Below, piece after piece: positions 31,328-39,894 of a stretch of DNA of 45,353 nucleotides. The DNA comes from Pantoea wallisii. GTDB lineage: Bacteria; Pseudomonadota; Gammaproteobacteria; Enterobacterales; Enterobacteriaceae. The DNA lies in the NCBI RefSeq assembly GCF_002095485.1, contig NZ_MLFS01000041.1, positions 1-45,353 on the forward strand, read 5' to 3'. A program made the translations under genes and the position numbers. The notes beneath the pieces are model-generated. The model was not told the origin of the DNA. It was given only the letters and a program-made list of their open reading frames with translations, and ran no database searches. Position 1 is the stretch's first letter, and each line of letters starts with the position of its first letter.

Positions 31328-32281
31328 TTATGATTTTCTGTTTTGCAGAGCGATAAACAGGATCAGGACGCAACCCCAGAGAGCCATGGTCAGGTAACTG
31401 CTGACGCCCATCAGGTTCAGGCCGCTCTCCAGCATTTGCAGAACGATCAGCGCCAGTACCAGCCCGATGACCCGGCCAAAACCGCCGTCGGGATTAACTC
31501 CGCCGAGCACAGACGCCAGAATGGTCACCAGCAAATAAGCATCGCCATAGCCCGCTTTCGCCGAGTTAAATTTGGACATCATCAGTAGTGCTGCACCCCA
31601 TCCGAGCAGCGCAGAGAGCACGTAAACCGCGATGGTGACTCTGTGAGTGTTAACACCGCTAAAGCGCGTCGCCTGTTCGTTGGAGCCCATCAGATACAGG
31701 CTGCGACCCAGCGTGGTGTGTTCCAGTAAGACCCACAGCAGTAGCGCCACCAGCAGGAATAACAGCAGGGCAACCGGAATGCCCAGCAGGCTGCCGTTAC
31801 TGAGATACTGAATGGCCGCCGGAAAACCGGAAAGCACCGCGCCGTTGGTCAGCAGAATATTCAACCCGGCGATCAGCGTCATGGTACCGAGCGTCGCCAG
31901 AATTGGCGAAACCCCGATATACGCGATCAGCGCACCATTAAGCACGCCAATCACTACCGCCACGGCCAGTCCGGCGAGCATCGCCAGCGCGAAATATTGC
32001 GGCTGGTTAGGGTGCGCCACCAGAATGGCCGCCATCACCAGCGAACAGGCATTGGCACCGGCAATGATGGAAAGGTTAATACCGCCGGTAAGCATGGTGA
32101 TCCCCATCCCCAGCGCCAGCATGCCCAAAATCGGTAACTGTGAAGCGATCGACTGGAAATTGCCGATGCTATAGAAGCTGCCGCCCAGCGTGAACGAGAA
32201 CAGCACGGCAACGGCGACGGTAATCAGCAACTGCAAACGGATAATGCGGTCGCCGGGGAGGAGTCGGTTTAAGGTTGTCAT
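31328..32281 (-). CDS. Sugar ABC transporter permease (RbsC/AraH type), second
   Basis: A 317-residue BPD_transp_2 family permease with about nine to ten hydrophobic helices. The motif LGTMTLIAGLNILLTNG and the late AKAGYGDAYLLVTILASVLGGVNPDGGFG region are typical of ribose-class permeases. I chose the ATG at 32281, one base after the stop of the preceding permease, with AAGGGG upstream. It probably pairs with the other permease as a heterodimer in the inner membrane. Confidence 0.92.
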   Translation of the reverse strand: MTTLNRLLPGDRIIRLQLLITVAVAVLFSFTLGGSFYSIGNFQSIASQLPILGMLALGMGITMLTGGINLSIIAGANACSLVMAAILVAHPNQPQYFALAMLAGLAVAVVIGVLNGALIAYIGVSPILATLGTMTLIAGLNILLTNGAVLSGFPAAIQYLSNGSLLGIPVALLLFLLVALLLWVLLEHTTLGRSLYLMGSNEQATRFSGVNTHRVTIAVYVLSALLGWGAALLMMSKFNSAKAGYGDAYLLVTILASVLGGVNPDGGFGRVIGLVLALIVLQMLESGLNLMGVSSYLTMALWGCVLILFIALQNRKS

Positions 32282-32282
32282 G

Positions 32283-33272
32283 TCACATCCCCTTTGCCAG
32301 TTTGCGTTTCTCATTCCATGCGGTGCTGCTGATGCTGACCAGAATGATCGCGCCGCTGAAAACCTGATGCCAGTAAGATGAAATGCTGAGTAAGGTCAAA
32401 CCATTCTGCAGAAAGGCCAGCAGCATCACGCCCAGTATGGTGCCGGTCAGCGAGCCGCGCCCGCCGGTCATACTGGTGCCGCCTAAAACTACCGCCGCCA
32501 GTACCGTCAGTTCATAACCGAGCAGGGAGTTGGGGGCGACCGACTGAGTGATTTGCGCCTGCACCACGGCAGCAATGCCTGCCAGCAAACCCATAAAACC
32601 GTAGACGTAAAAATGCAGCCGCAAAATATTCAGACCGAGACGCGACGCGGCGTCACGATTGCTGCCCATGGCGTAAATCTGGCGCCCCACGCGGGTACGA
32701 TTCATCAGTACACCAGTAGCGATGATCACCCCCAGCAGGCTGAGAAGGGGCAGGGTCAGGCCATAGTCGTAACCATCGGCGGCAGTAAAGGAGAACCAGT
32801 TAATGCCGTTCATAAACCAGTCGGGGAAACCGTACAGCCAGGTGCCGTTGGTGAGATACACCAGCAAACCGTAGAACAGATTCAGCGTGGCGATAGTGAT
32901 GATGATCGCCGGTACGCGCAGCCAGTAAACCAGAAAACCGTTGACCAGCCCAAGCAGCAAACCGGTCCCCATCGACATGGCAAAGGCCAGCGGGAAGCTG
33001 CCGCCGTGATGGATAATGTAACTCGCCATCACATATTGGCCGATGGAGGTGACGGCCGGGAAGGAGATATCGATGCCACCGGCGATCAGCACCACAAACA
33101 GACCGCAGGCCAGAATGCCGAGAATGGCGTAGCTGGTGGCGACGTCCGTCAGGTTACCCAGCGTCATAAACTCGCTGGTGCGGACGCTCAGACCAATCAC
33201 CAACATCAGAACCAGTAATCCCAGCCAGAATTCGTGCTGTGAAAGCAGTTTCGAGAGAGATCTGTTACCCAT
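32283..33272 (-). CDS. Sugar ABC transporter permease (RbsC/AraH type), first
   Basis: A 329-residue permease of the same family. It has the ATLNLFYGLLVYLTNG helix and LTVLAAVVLGGTSMTGGRGSLTGTILG, the conserved loop that contacts the ATPase. Its start overlaps the end of the ATPase gene by eight bases, indicating coupled translation. The VLIAGGIDISFPAVTS segment in the first third is another family mark. Confidence 0.93.
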   Translation of the reverse strand: MGNRSLSKLLSQHEFWLGLLVLMLVIGLSVRTSEFMTLGNLTDVATSYAILGILACGLFVVLIAGGIDISFPAVTSIGQYVMASYIIHHGGSFPLAFAMSMGTGLLLGLVNGFLVYWLRVPAIIITIATLNLFYGLLVYLTNGTWLYGFPDWFMNGINWFSFTAADGYDYGLTLPLLSLLGVIIATGVLMNRTRVGRQIYAMGSNRDAASRLGLNILRLHFYVYGFMGLLAGIAAVVQAQITQSVAPNSLLGYELTVLAAVVLGGTSMTGGRGSLTGTILGVMLLAFLQNGLTLLSISSYWHQVFSGAIILVSISSTAWNEKRKLAKGM

Positions 33273-34785
33273 TAATCACCTCCGCAATCTGCGCTTCGCT
33301 GCTCTGGTGCGGCGCGAACTCCGCGACCAGTTCGCCTTTGCGCATTACCAGCACGCGATGGCTGTTGTAATACGCCTCCGGGATCTCATCGCAAATCATC
33401 AGCACCGCCATGCCGGACTCCGCCAGATCGCGTGCAATACGATAGATCCCCTCTTTGTTGGCTATATCTACGCCGACAGTGGGTGAATCGAGGATCAGGA
33501 TATGTGGCTGCGTCGCCACCCATTTGGCGATGGCGATACGCTGTGCATTACCGCCGGAAAGCGTCTTTACGGGTAAGTTACTGTCCGAAACTTTAATGTT
33601 CAGGTCACGGATCAGATCTTGCACCACCGACGCGGCTTTGCGGTGATCCATCAACCCTGCGCGGGTGTGCAGCTTGTCGAATATTGATACCAGCGTATTG
33701 TCATAGATGGATTGCTCCATGATTAGCCCCTGCGTCAGACGGTCTTCTGACACATAGGCGATACCGTGCCGGATAGCGTCACGGTTAGAGTGGAATTTCA
33801 CCGCATTGCCGTTGATGCGGATCTCACCGCTGTCCGGTTGACTCATGCCGAACAGGCTCAGGCAGAGTTCTGTTCGCCCTGAACCGAGCAGGCCAATAAT
33901 CGAGGTGATCTCGCCCTGACGCAGCGACAGCGAGATATCATGATACTGGCCCTTGCGGCTCAGATGGCTAACCTCCAGCAGCGGCGTCACCCCGGCGGGC
34001 GCCCGGTGCGGCAGGTGGCTGTAGGTAAAGCGCTGCCCGGTCATCAGGAACGCCAGCTCATTGCTGTCGAGTTCACTGGCCGGCCAGGTGCCGACCAGTT
34101 TGCCGTCGCGCATCACGCTGATACGGTCGGCCACTTCCATCACTTCATCCAGGCGGTGGCTGACAAACACTACGCAAATGCCGGCGGCTTTCAGCTCACT
34201 CACCACTCTCAGCAGGCCATTAACCTCAGTGCGGGTCAGTGATGCCGTAGGTTCATCCATGATCACCAGCGTGGCGTCAGCGGCGATTGCGCGGCATATT
34301 GCCACTAACTGACGGTCAGCGATCGAAAGCTTTTCTACTTTACGATCCGGATCCAGAGAAACTCCGACCCGTTGCATCGCCGCCACAGCCTTTTTGCGCA
34401 TTGACTCGCGATGTACCCAAAAATCACCGCCCGGTAGATAACGATGAATGGCAATATTTTCGGCCACCGACAGATTGGGAAAGAGAGAGAGATCCTGATA
34501 AATAACCTGAATGCCGTACCAGGAAGAGAGCTGCGGCGTCAGGGTATGAAACAGTTTTCCGTCCAGCGTAATTGCCGCACCTTTTTCTGGCTGATAGACA
34601 CCGGAAATGACTTTAATTATGGTGCTTTTTCCACAGCCATTCTGACCGGCCAGACAATGTACTTCGCCTTTATTAAGCGTCAGGCTGACATTATCCAGCG
34701 CTAATACGCCGGGAAATTTTTTGCTGATTTTCTCAAGGCTGATAAAGGCTTCAGCAGGGGCAGGGGACGTGTTGAGCGTATTCAT
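33265..34785 (-). CDS. Sugar ABC transporter ATPase with two nucleotide-binding domains (RbsA/MglA type)
   Basis: A 506-residue double ATPase. NBD1 has Walker A GQNGCGKST at 47-55, a C-loop LSIADRQ and Walker B IMDEPTASLT. NBD2 has the usual degenerate Walker A GLLGSGRTEL, the C-loop LSGGNAQR and ILDSPTVGVD, in which the catalytic glutamate is serine. As far as I recall this DSPT form occurs in a subset of sugar importers, so it may be a subfamily trait. The ATG at 34785 follows AAAGGAT. The 260 bases to the binding-protein gene hold no gene and may set the usual excess of binding protein. Confidence 0.93.
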   Translation of the reverse strand: MNTLNTSPAPAEAFISLEKISKKFPGVLALDNVSLTLNKGEVHCLAGQNGCGKSTIIKVISGVYQPEKGAAITLDGKLFHTLTPQLSSWYGIQVIYQDLSLFPNLSVAENIAIHRYLPGGDFWVHRESMRKKAVAAMQRVGVSLDPDRKVEKLSIADRQLVAICRAIAADATLVIMDEPTASLTRTEVNGLLRVVSELKAAGICVVFVSHRLDEVMEVADRISVMRDGKLVGTWPASELDSNELAFLMTGQRFTYSHLPHRAPAGVTPLLEVSHLSRKGQYHDISLSLRQGEITSIIGLLGSGRTELCLSLFGMSQPDSGEIRINGNAVKFHSNRDAIRHGIAYVSEDRLTQGLIMEQSIYDNTLVSIFDKLHTRAGLMDHRKAASVVQDLIRDLNIKVSDSNLPVKTLSGGNAQRIAIAKWVATQPHILILDSPTVGVDIANKEGIYRIARDLAESGMAVLMICDEIPEAYYNSHRVLVMRKGELVAEFAPHQSSEAQIAEVING

Positions 34786-35045
34786 CACAGATCCTTTAGC
34801 ATACCGGGTATATTCGGGCCGGGGATATGGCTGCATCCGTTCACCCGCCTCACCAAATGATGTGATCGCAGGGATTCACGCATGTTCTGCTTTGACCCAA
34901 CCCGAATTATTCAGGGTATAAATTTTTATTGTCTGATCAGAAGTTGAGATACAGCACAGCATACGACGCCGTATCTGCTTCTATTTGCCTGGTGTGGCGC
35001 GGGAGATAATGAATCTCCGGAAAATAAAATAATTAAAACGTCCGA

Positions 35046-36032
35046 TCAGAAGCCAAGTGATTTCGCATTCTCTGGTGTGACTTCAAGAATTTTATTAAAG
35101 CGAATCACTTTTTTATCCATATCTACATCGGCTTTGCCCAGTTTTTCGATACTCAGGTCTTTGGTAACCTCTTTACCCTGAAGCAGCTGATCGGCAACCG
35201 TCACCAGGGCGTAACCGGCATCTTTCGGATCCCACAGCAGGACTTTCTTAATATCACCGCGCATCAGATAGGGCGCCGCCTGGGCTGGCATAGCGATACC
35301 GACAACCGCGATTTTATTTTTCGCACGTTTCTGCTGTACAGCCTGACCGGCACCGATCGGGCCGAGCGAGCCGAACCCGATAATGCCTTTCAGGTCAGGA
35401 TAGGTTTTCATTAAATCCAGCGTAGTGGAGTAAGACTTATCAATATTTTCAGCCACCGGCAAACGTGAAGTCACTTCATGCATGTCCGGGTATTTCTCTT
35501 TCTGATATTTGATTGCGGCATCGGCCCACGCATTGTGCAATGGCACGGTCAGGGAGCCGACATAAATAGCATAACCCCCTTTGCCACCCATATCTTTTGC
35601 CAGTTCGTCCATGTTGGCCTGAGCATATTTCTGGCTGTCGATGGTTTCTACATCCCACTGGCCAATTTGCTGGTCCGGCGACTCATGCGTTAATACGATG
35701 ATGCCCTGATCGCGGGCTTTTTTCAGCACCGGCTCAAGCACTTTAGCGTCATTAGGTACCACAATGATTGCGTCAACTTTTTTAGCGATTAAATCTTCAA
35801 TGACTTTAACCTGCTGAGCCGGATCTGGGGTGGAAGCACCGACCTGGTAAGCGTTGACATCCAGTTTCTGCGCCGCTTCTTTTACGCCGACCTCCATGCG
35901 GGTGAACCAGGGAATGCCGGTAACTTTGGCGACGACGGCGATATCATAAGGTTTGGCGGCGAATACGGGTGTTGTAAATAACATGCATGCGGAAACCACA
36001 CATGCACTGACTAATGCGAGGTTGAATTTCAT
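35046..36032 (-). CDS. Sugar ABC transporter periplasmic binding protein (RbsB-like/Peripla_BP_4)
   Basis: A 328-residue periplasmic binding protein. The signal peptide ends at TPVFA (residue 25). The mature protein has the two-lobe PBP1 fold: IAVVAKVTGIPWFTRMEVGVKEAA at the first strand and helix, KKVDAIIVVPNDAKVLEPVLKKA next, then LKGIIGFGSLGPIGAGQAVQQK in the second lobe. It resembles the rhamnose/AI-2 branch of the ribose-binding class; ligand identity is uncertain. It is the first gene of the importer operon. The long upstream gap contains a CRP-like half site (TCACA) and two TGTTAATTTA repeats. Confidence 0.92.
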   Translation of the reverse strand: MKFNLALVSACVVSACMLFTTPVFAAKPYDIAVVAKVTGIPWFTRMEVGVKEAAQKLDVNAYQVGASTPDPAQQVKVIEDLIAKKVDAIIVVPNDAKVLEPVLKKARDQGIIVLTHESPDQQIGQWDVETIDSQKYAQANMDELAKDMGGKGGYAIYVGSLTVPLHNAWADAAIKYQKEKYPDMHEVTSRLPVAENIDKSYSTTLDLMKTYPDLKGIIGFGSLGPIGAGQAVQQKRAKNKIAVVGIAMPAQAAPYLMRGDIKKVLLWDPKDAGYALVTVADQLLQGKEVTKDLSIEKLGKADVDMDKKVIRFNKILEVTPENAKSLGF

Positions 36033-36588
36033 TTCGTTACCTTTCTATGAGGTTCTGATAAGGGGACAGGCTACTGCTATTACATCCACGTTCAGAGATT
36101 AACTTAAGGAGATATCCCTTTTCGCAAGCTATTGAGCAGAATGTGAGCAATGCCCAAAGTTGTTAATTTATATAATTATGTATGTTAATTTAAGGTTAAA
36201 AATATCCATTTGAGAATTCATTGAGTGGGTTTTCAAAGTGTAGAGTGAGCTTTTGTTAACAAGATTAGCCTAATGGTATAACAATTATTTAACATAAAAG
36301 TGTGAGGGAGAGATTTTTCCGGCAGGCAGACCGCAGCGATGCGTTTTATTTGAGCAGAGTGTGAACAGGGTCACGAGAGCAGAGGAGTAATCGTGCGCCT
36401 GCCCTGGACGACAAGCCTGCGTGATGCATGAAATTTCCGCTAATCCTGAGCCCTTATTTCCACAGAGGGAGCTAATGAACATCGTCACTATCCATACTAT
36501 GACTGGAGGAGCTCTTTGGATGATGTCAGCTTGAGTTACGGTATTTTACGTTATTGAAATATAGGTACGTGCTTAAAGGAGAAGGGTC
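36033..36588. promoter_or_regulatory. Long divergent control region between importer operon and cupin gene
   Basis: No coding frame is convincing. It contains a near-consensus CRP site (36360-36375), two direct repeats of TGTTAATTTA at 36161-36170 and 36183-36192 (22-base period), and a very AT-rich core at 36155-36300. The size and content suit a catabolite-controlled sugar operon. I cannot place the -35 and -10 with confidence. Confidence 0.5.
36360..36375. promoter_or_regulatory. Near-consensus CRP binding site
   Basis: TGTGA-ACAGGG-TCACG matches the CRP consensus TGTGA-N6-TCACA at nine of ten informative bases. It lies 328 bases before the binding-protein start and 214 before the cupin start, so either direction could be served. 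Confidence 0.6.
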
Positions 36589-36927
36589 GTGATTTCAAAA
36601 GATAATGCGGAGCATTATGTCTGGGGCGATGAGTGCGATGGCTGGTATCTGGTTAACCGTCAGGACATGTTGGTGATTCATGAAAAAATGCCCCCGGGCA
36701 CTGCTGAAAAGCGACACTTTCACTCCGTTTCCAGACAGTTTTTCTTTGTGCTCAAGGGTGTTCTTTCAATGGAGTTGGAAGGTGAGATACACCATATAGA
36801 GGCTCAGCAGGGGCTGGAAATCCCGCCAGGAGCAAAGCATCAGGCCAAAAATGATACGGCGTCTTCTGTTGAATTTATAGTTATTTCACATCCGACGCCA
36901 CGAGGAGATCGTTCTGACCTCCCTTAA
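36589..36927 (+). CDS. Small cupin-domain protein
   Basis: A 112-residue single-domain cupin. Motif 1 is seen as PGTAEKRHFHSVSRQFFFVLKG (about 43-64) and motif 2 as GLEIPPGAKHQAKN (about 85-98), giving histidines suited to metal binding. Function is unknown; such proteins act as sugar or small-molecule isomerases, oxygenases or sensors. It starts with GTG at 36589 behind AAAGGAGAAGG. It is divergent from the sugar importer operon across a long regulatory gap. Confidence 0.83.
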   Translation: MISKDNAEHYVWGDECDGWYLVNRQDMLVIHEKMPPGTAEKRHFHSVSRQFFFVLKGVLSMELEGEIHHIEAQQGLEIPPGAKHQAKNDTASSVEFIVISHPTPRGDRSDLP

Positions 36928-37022
36928 TCCTGTCGCAAATTTGCACAAAATTGTTATGTCATATTATCACCCAAGGACAGCTAACGTAGCTGAGCATGGT
37001 CCTTCCTTTTAACGTTGGCAGG

Positions 37023-38099
37023 TCATTCCGCAACAAATCCATCCCAGTTGCGCATGTAGTTAATAAAGTCGGGGCTGAGGCCCTGCTGCGTTAGGTAAGC
37101 GGCGCTGACGGGCAGCGGGGGCGTGATGTAGTCGGGATTCTGAAGCACCTGATGCGGAAAATCGTTCTGCAGGATGGCGGCACGGCCGATCATGACAAAG
37201 TCCAGACCGGCGTCCAGTACCTGACGGGCCCTGGCTGCGCTCATAATCTTTCCGGATGCGCCCAGCCTGACTTCTCCGCGTGGCAGGCGGGCAAAAACGT
37301 CGATTGCGCGCTGGCCGGCAAACTCCCCCTCTTCCATGACCTTGCTGATGTCCCACGGCGCCAGATCGAGATAGTCGATTTTGCCCTCTCGTAGCGCGCG
37401 CTGCGCAACGTACAGGATATCTTCAAATCGCATGCCGTAGCGCTCCAGCGACAGCCTGAGGCCAATCTGGAAGTCCGGGCGGCAGGCCTCACGAATACCG
37501 TCAATGATTTCAAAAATCAGACGGGCGCGATTTTCTGTGCTGCCGCCGTAGCTGTCCTGACGCTGGTTCAGGGTATGCGACAGGAACTGGCTGAGGATCC
37601 AGCCAAAGGCGGCGTGCACCTCGGCACCGTCAAAGCCGGCACGCTGCGCGCGGAGCGCTGCGGTGATGAAATCATCGCGCAGCTGTCTGACTTCAGCCTG
37701 CGTCAGCCCCCGGGAGGCGTAGGCTGGATTTGCGCTGGGCCCGACGGCGTAGCCCGGCAGGTTAAAGCCGGCGCGCATGCCGCCGTGGTGAAGCTGTACG
37801 GAAGAGACGCTGCCGTGCCGGCGAATGATATCCGCCATACGGGTGAGTCCGGGAAGCTGAGCGTCATTCCAGATGCCGAGCTGCCCCTTAAACGCTTTAC
37901 CGTTCGCCTGCACGTTAGCAGCGCAGGTCATGACCATGCTGTAGCCGTTACGGGCGCAGCTCTCAATCCAGCGAAAATCATCTTCAGTGGCCGTGCCGTC
38001 GGGATGACTCTGCTGATTGGTGAGCGGCGCCAGCAGCAGGCGGTTAGCCAGTTCCGGGCCGCGTGGCAGGGTAAGAGGGGTAAGCAGATCGGGTTTCAC
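37023..38099 (-). CDS. NADH:flavin oxidoreductase, old yellow enzyme family
   Basis: A 358-residue FMN-dependent TIM-barrel oxidoreductase. NRLLLAPLTNQQSHPDG opens the barrel, VQLHHGGMRAG follows near residue 105, and GFDGAEVHAAFGWILSQFLS with DSYGGSTENRARL contains the substrate and flavin region. GASGKIMSAARARQVLDAGLDFVMIGRA closes the phosphate site. It reduces activated alkenes, perhaps for detoxification. The open frame runs on to 38240, but that overlaps the next gene. GTG at 38099, seven bases after AGGAG, is the start. It lies 41 bases downstream of the EamA gene in one operon. Confidence 0.92.
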   Translation of the reverse strand: MKPDLLTPLTLPRGPELANRLLLAPLTNQQSHPDGTATEDDFRWIESCARNGYSMVMTCAANVQANGKAFKGQLGIWNDAQLPGLTRMADIIRRHGSVSSVQLHHGGMRAGFNLPGYAVGPSANPAYASRGLTQAEVRQLRDDFITAALRAQRAGFDGAEVHAAFGWILSQFLSHTLNQRQDSYGGSTENRARLIFEIIDGIREACRPDFQIGLRLSLERYGMRFEDILYVAQRALREGKIDYLDLAPWDISKVMEEGEFAGQRAIDVFARLPRGEVRLGASGKIMSAARARQVLDAGLDFVMIGRAAILQNDFPHQVLQNPDYITPPLPVSAAYLTQQGLSPDFINYMRNWDGFVAE

Positions 38100-38140
38100 T
38101 TGGTTTCTCCTGCGGTTTTCAGTGAGTTCTGTTCTGTGTT

Positions 38141-39034
38141 TCAGCGTGCCGAGGCGCGCTGTGGCCGGACGGCGCGAGCCAGACGCGAGCCAAAAACGTT
38201 TACCACGAGCCCCGCCATAACCAGCGCGCAGCCACACCACTGGGACGTGGAAAGGTGTTCATCCAGCAAGCAGACGGAGGCGCTCAGTCCGACAACCGGA
38301 ACCAGCAGAGACAGTGGTGCCACTTTACCTGCCGGATAGACGGCCAGCAGGCGGCTCCAGAGGCCAAAGCCCAGATGGGTTGCGACAAATGAGAGGTAGA
38401 TAATGCTCAGCACCGACGTGAGCGTAATGTGCTGCAGCGAGGCGGCGATAACGTCCGGTCCGTCGATGAACCACGACAGGGCAAAAAACGGTACCGGCGG
38501 AACGAGCCCGCCCCAGATAACCAGCGCCATCGGGTTCACGCCGCGAAAACGACGGGTGATCAAATTACCCAACGCCCAGCACAGCGCGCCCAGCAGCGTC
38601 AGCAGTATGGCATTTAGCGGAGCCCCGTGAGCGCCCTGAACGCTGATTAACAGCAGTCCGCCTGCGGCTATCAGCAGGCCGGTCAGGCCCGCCGGCGTCA
38701 TTTTTTCTTTCAGCAGCAGTGAGGCCAGAATAAGCGTGAAAAACGCCTGTGCCTGCAGTACAACTGAGGCAAGGCCCGCCGGCATACCCTGTTTAATGGA
38801 TTCGAATACGAAAGCAAACTGCCCCATGGAGATGGTCAGGCCGTAAGCGATGAGCCAGCGCCAGGGTATTTGCGGCCGGCGGAAGAAAAAAATGGCCGGA
38901 AACACAACCAGGGCAAAGCGCAGCGCGCCCAGTAGCATAGGCGGCACGCCTTCCAGGCTGATTTTACTGACGACAAAATTCAACCCCCACGCAACGATAA
39001 CGACCAGCGCAAGCGCAAAATCTTTCAAAGACAT
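38141..39034 (-). CDS. EamA/RhaT-family DMT exporter (YdcZ-unrelated, O-acetylserine exporter-like)
   Basis: A 297-residue ten-helix transporter with two EamA domains. The first ends near ASLLLKEKMTPAGLTGLLIAAGGLLL and the second near CLLDEHLSTSQWCGCALVMAGLVVNVFGSR. It resembles E. coli EamA (AWGLNFVVSKI...PPMLLGALRF). The ATG at 39034 has GGAG upstream. It leads the operon with the old yellow enzyme gene and is divergent from a TetR gene with three matching operator-like sites between them. The substrate is unknown. Confidence 0.9.
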   Translation of the reverse strand: MSLKDFALALVVIVAWGLNFVVSKISLEGVPPMLLGALRFALVVFPAIFFFRRPQIPWRWLIAYGLTISMGQFAFVFESIKQGMPAGLASVVLQAQAFFTLILASLLLKEKMTPAGLTGLLIAAGGLLLISVQGAHGAPLNAILLTLLGALCWALGNLITRRFRGVNPMALVIWGGLVPPVPFFALSWFIDGPDVIAASLQHITLTSVLSIIYLSFVATHLGFGLWSRLLAVYPAGKVAPLSLLVPVVGLSASVCLLDEHLSTSQWCGCALVMAGLVVNVFGSRLARAVRPQRASAR

Positions 39035-39052
39035 ATCTACTCCGGCCAATAG

Positions 39053-39217
39053 TGACAACGGTCCATGTCAGAAACTGAATGCGTCCGGCAGTCTATTTGT
39101 GACATTGTTTGTTGTCAAATATGTTTCAGTAATGAGAATGGCAGTCTGGTTAACTGAAAAGCCGGATCAGTAACATGATTAAAGGGTGGTGAATTTTTTT
39201 GACATCAAATCATGTCA
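39053..39217. promoter_or_regulatory. Three TGACAW-N6-WTGTCA operator sites
   Basis: Three 18-base sites share exact geometry: TGACAA-CGGTCC-ATGTCA (39053-39070), TGACAT-TGTTTG-TTGTCA (39100-39117) and TGACAT-CAAATC-ATGTCA (39200-39217). They fill the divergent gap between the EamA and TetR starts. The TetR protein is the obvious candidate binder, controlling both directions. Confidence 0.72.
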
Positions 39218-39252
39218 TATCTAGCATTGCGGTCTACGCTACAGGAGGCGCT

Positions 39253-39858
39253 ATGAGACAGTATCGCGGCAATTCCGCTGAAGAACGTCGGCTGGAAAGA
39301 CGGGAAAAGCTGCTGCATGCGGCAGCACGTATCTTTGCCGAGCGCGGCTTCCACAATGCAACCGTAAGGGCAGTATGCGAAGAAGCAGGCCTGACGGAGC
39401 GCTACTTTTATGAAAGCTTTCAGAACAGCGAGGCGCTTTTCCTCGCCCTGCACCGTGAAACCAGCCAGCGGATCATCGGTATCATTCGGGATGTACCTGT
39501 TAATACTGCTGAGCCCGACGTTCAAATGCGTGAGATGCTCGGGCGCTTTTTCAATTTTTTCACCACCGATCCTGACGATGCGCGCATGTTTGCCGTTGAG
39601 GCCGTGTACATCAGCCCGGTAGCCCGGGAGGTGTGCAAAAGCTGGCGTGAAATGCTGGGACAAATCCTGCTGCAGACGCTCAACCCCGGGCGTAGCGTGA
39701 CGGAAAATATTGTGTCAACAGCGGTAGCGCGGGGGCTTCTGAACATCGCGGTGGACTGGATGGAAGACGGCTTTTCGCGGCCGCGCAGTGAGATTCTTGA
39801 AGCAGGAATGCAGCTGGTCAGCGTACTTAAAAAAGGCCGGCCGGAGGGTAACGCCTGA
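39253..39858 (+). CDS. TetR/AcrR-family regulator
   Basis: A 201-residue repressor. The helix-turn-helix lies at about 34-60 (NATVRAVCEEAGLTERYFYESFQNSEALFLAL). The ATG at 39253 has a perfect AGGAGG five bases upstream; the frame is open 18 codons further up but crosses one of the operator sites. It is followed after 36 bases by the GH3 glycosidase gene, so the repressor and enzyme are co-transcribed. The divergent EamA-OYE operon shares the operator region. Confidence 0.93.
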   Translation: MRQYRGNSAEERRLERREKLLHAAARIFAERGFHNATVRAVCEEAGLTERYFYESFQNSEALFLALHRETSQRIIGIIRDVPVNTAEPDVQMREMLGRFFNFFTTDPDDARMFAVEAVYISPVAREVCKSWREMLGQILLQTLNPGRSVTENIVSTAVARGLLNIAVDWMEDGFSRPRSEILEAGMQLVSVLKKGRPEGNA

Positions 39859-39894
39859 CGCGCCGGCAGATCACCGGTAAAAGAAGGAGAGCTG

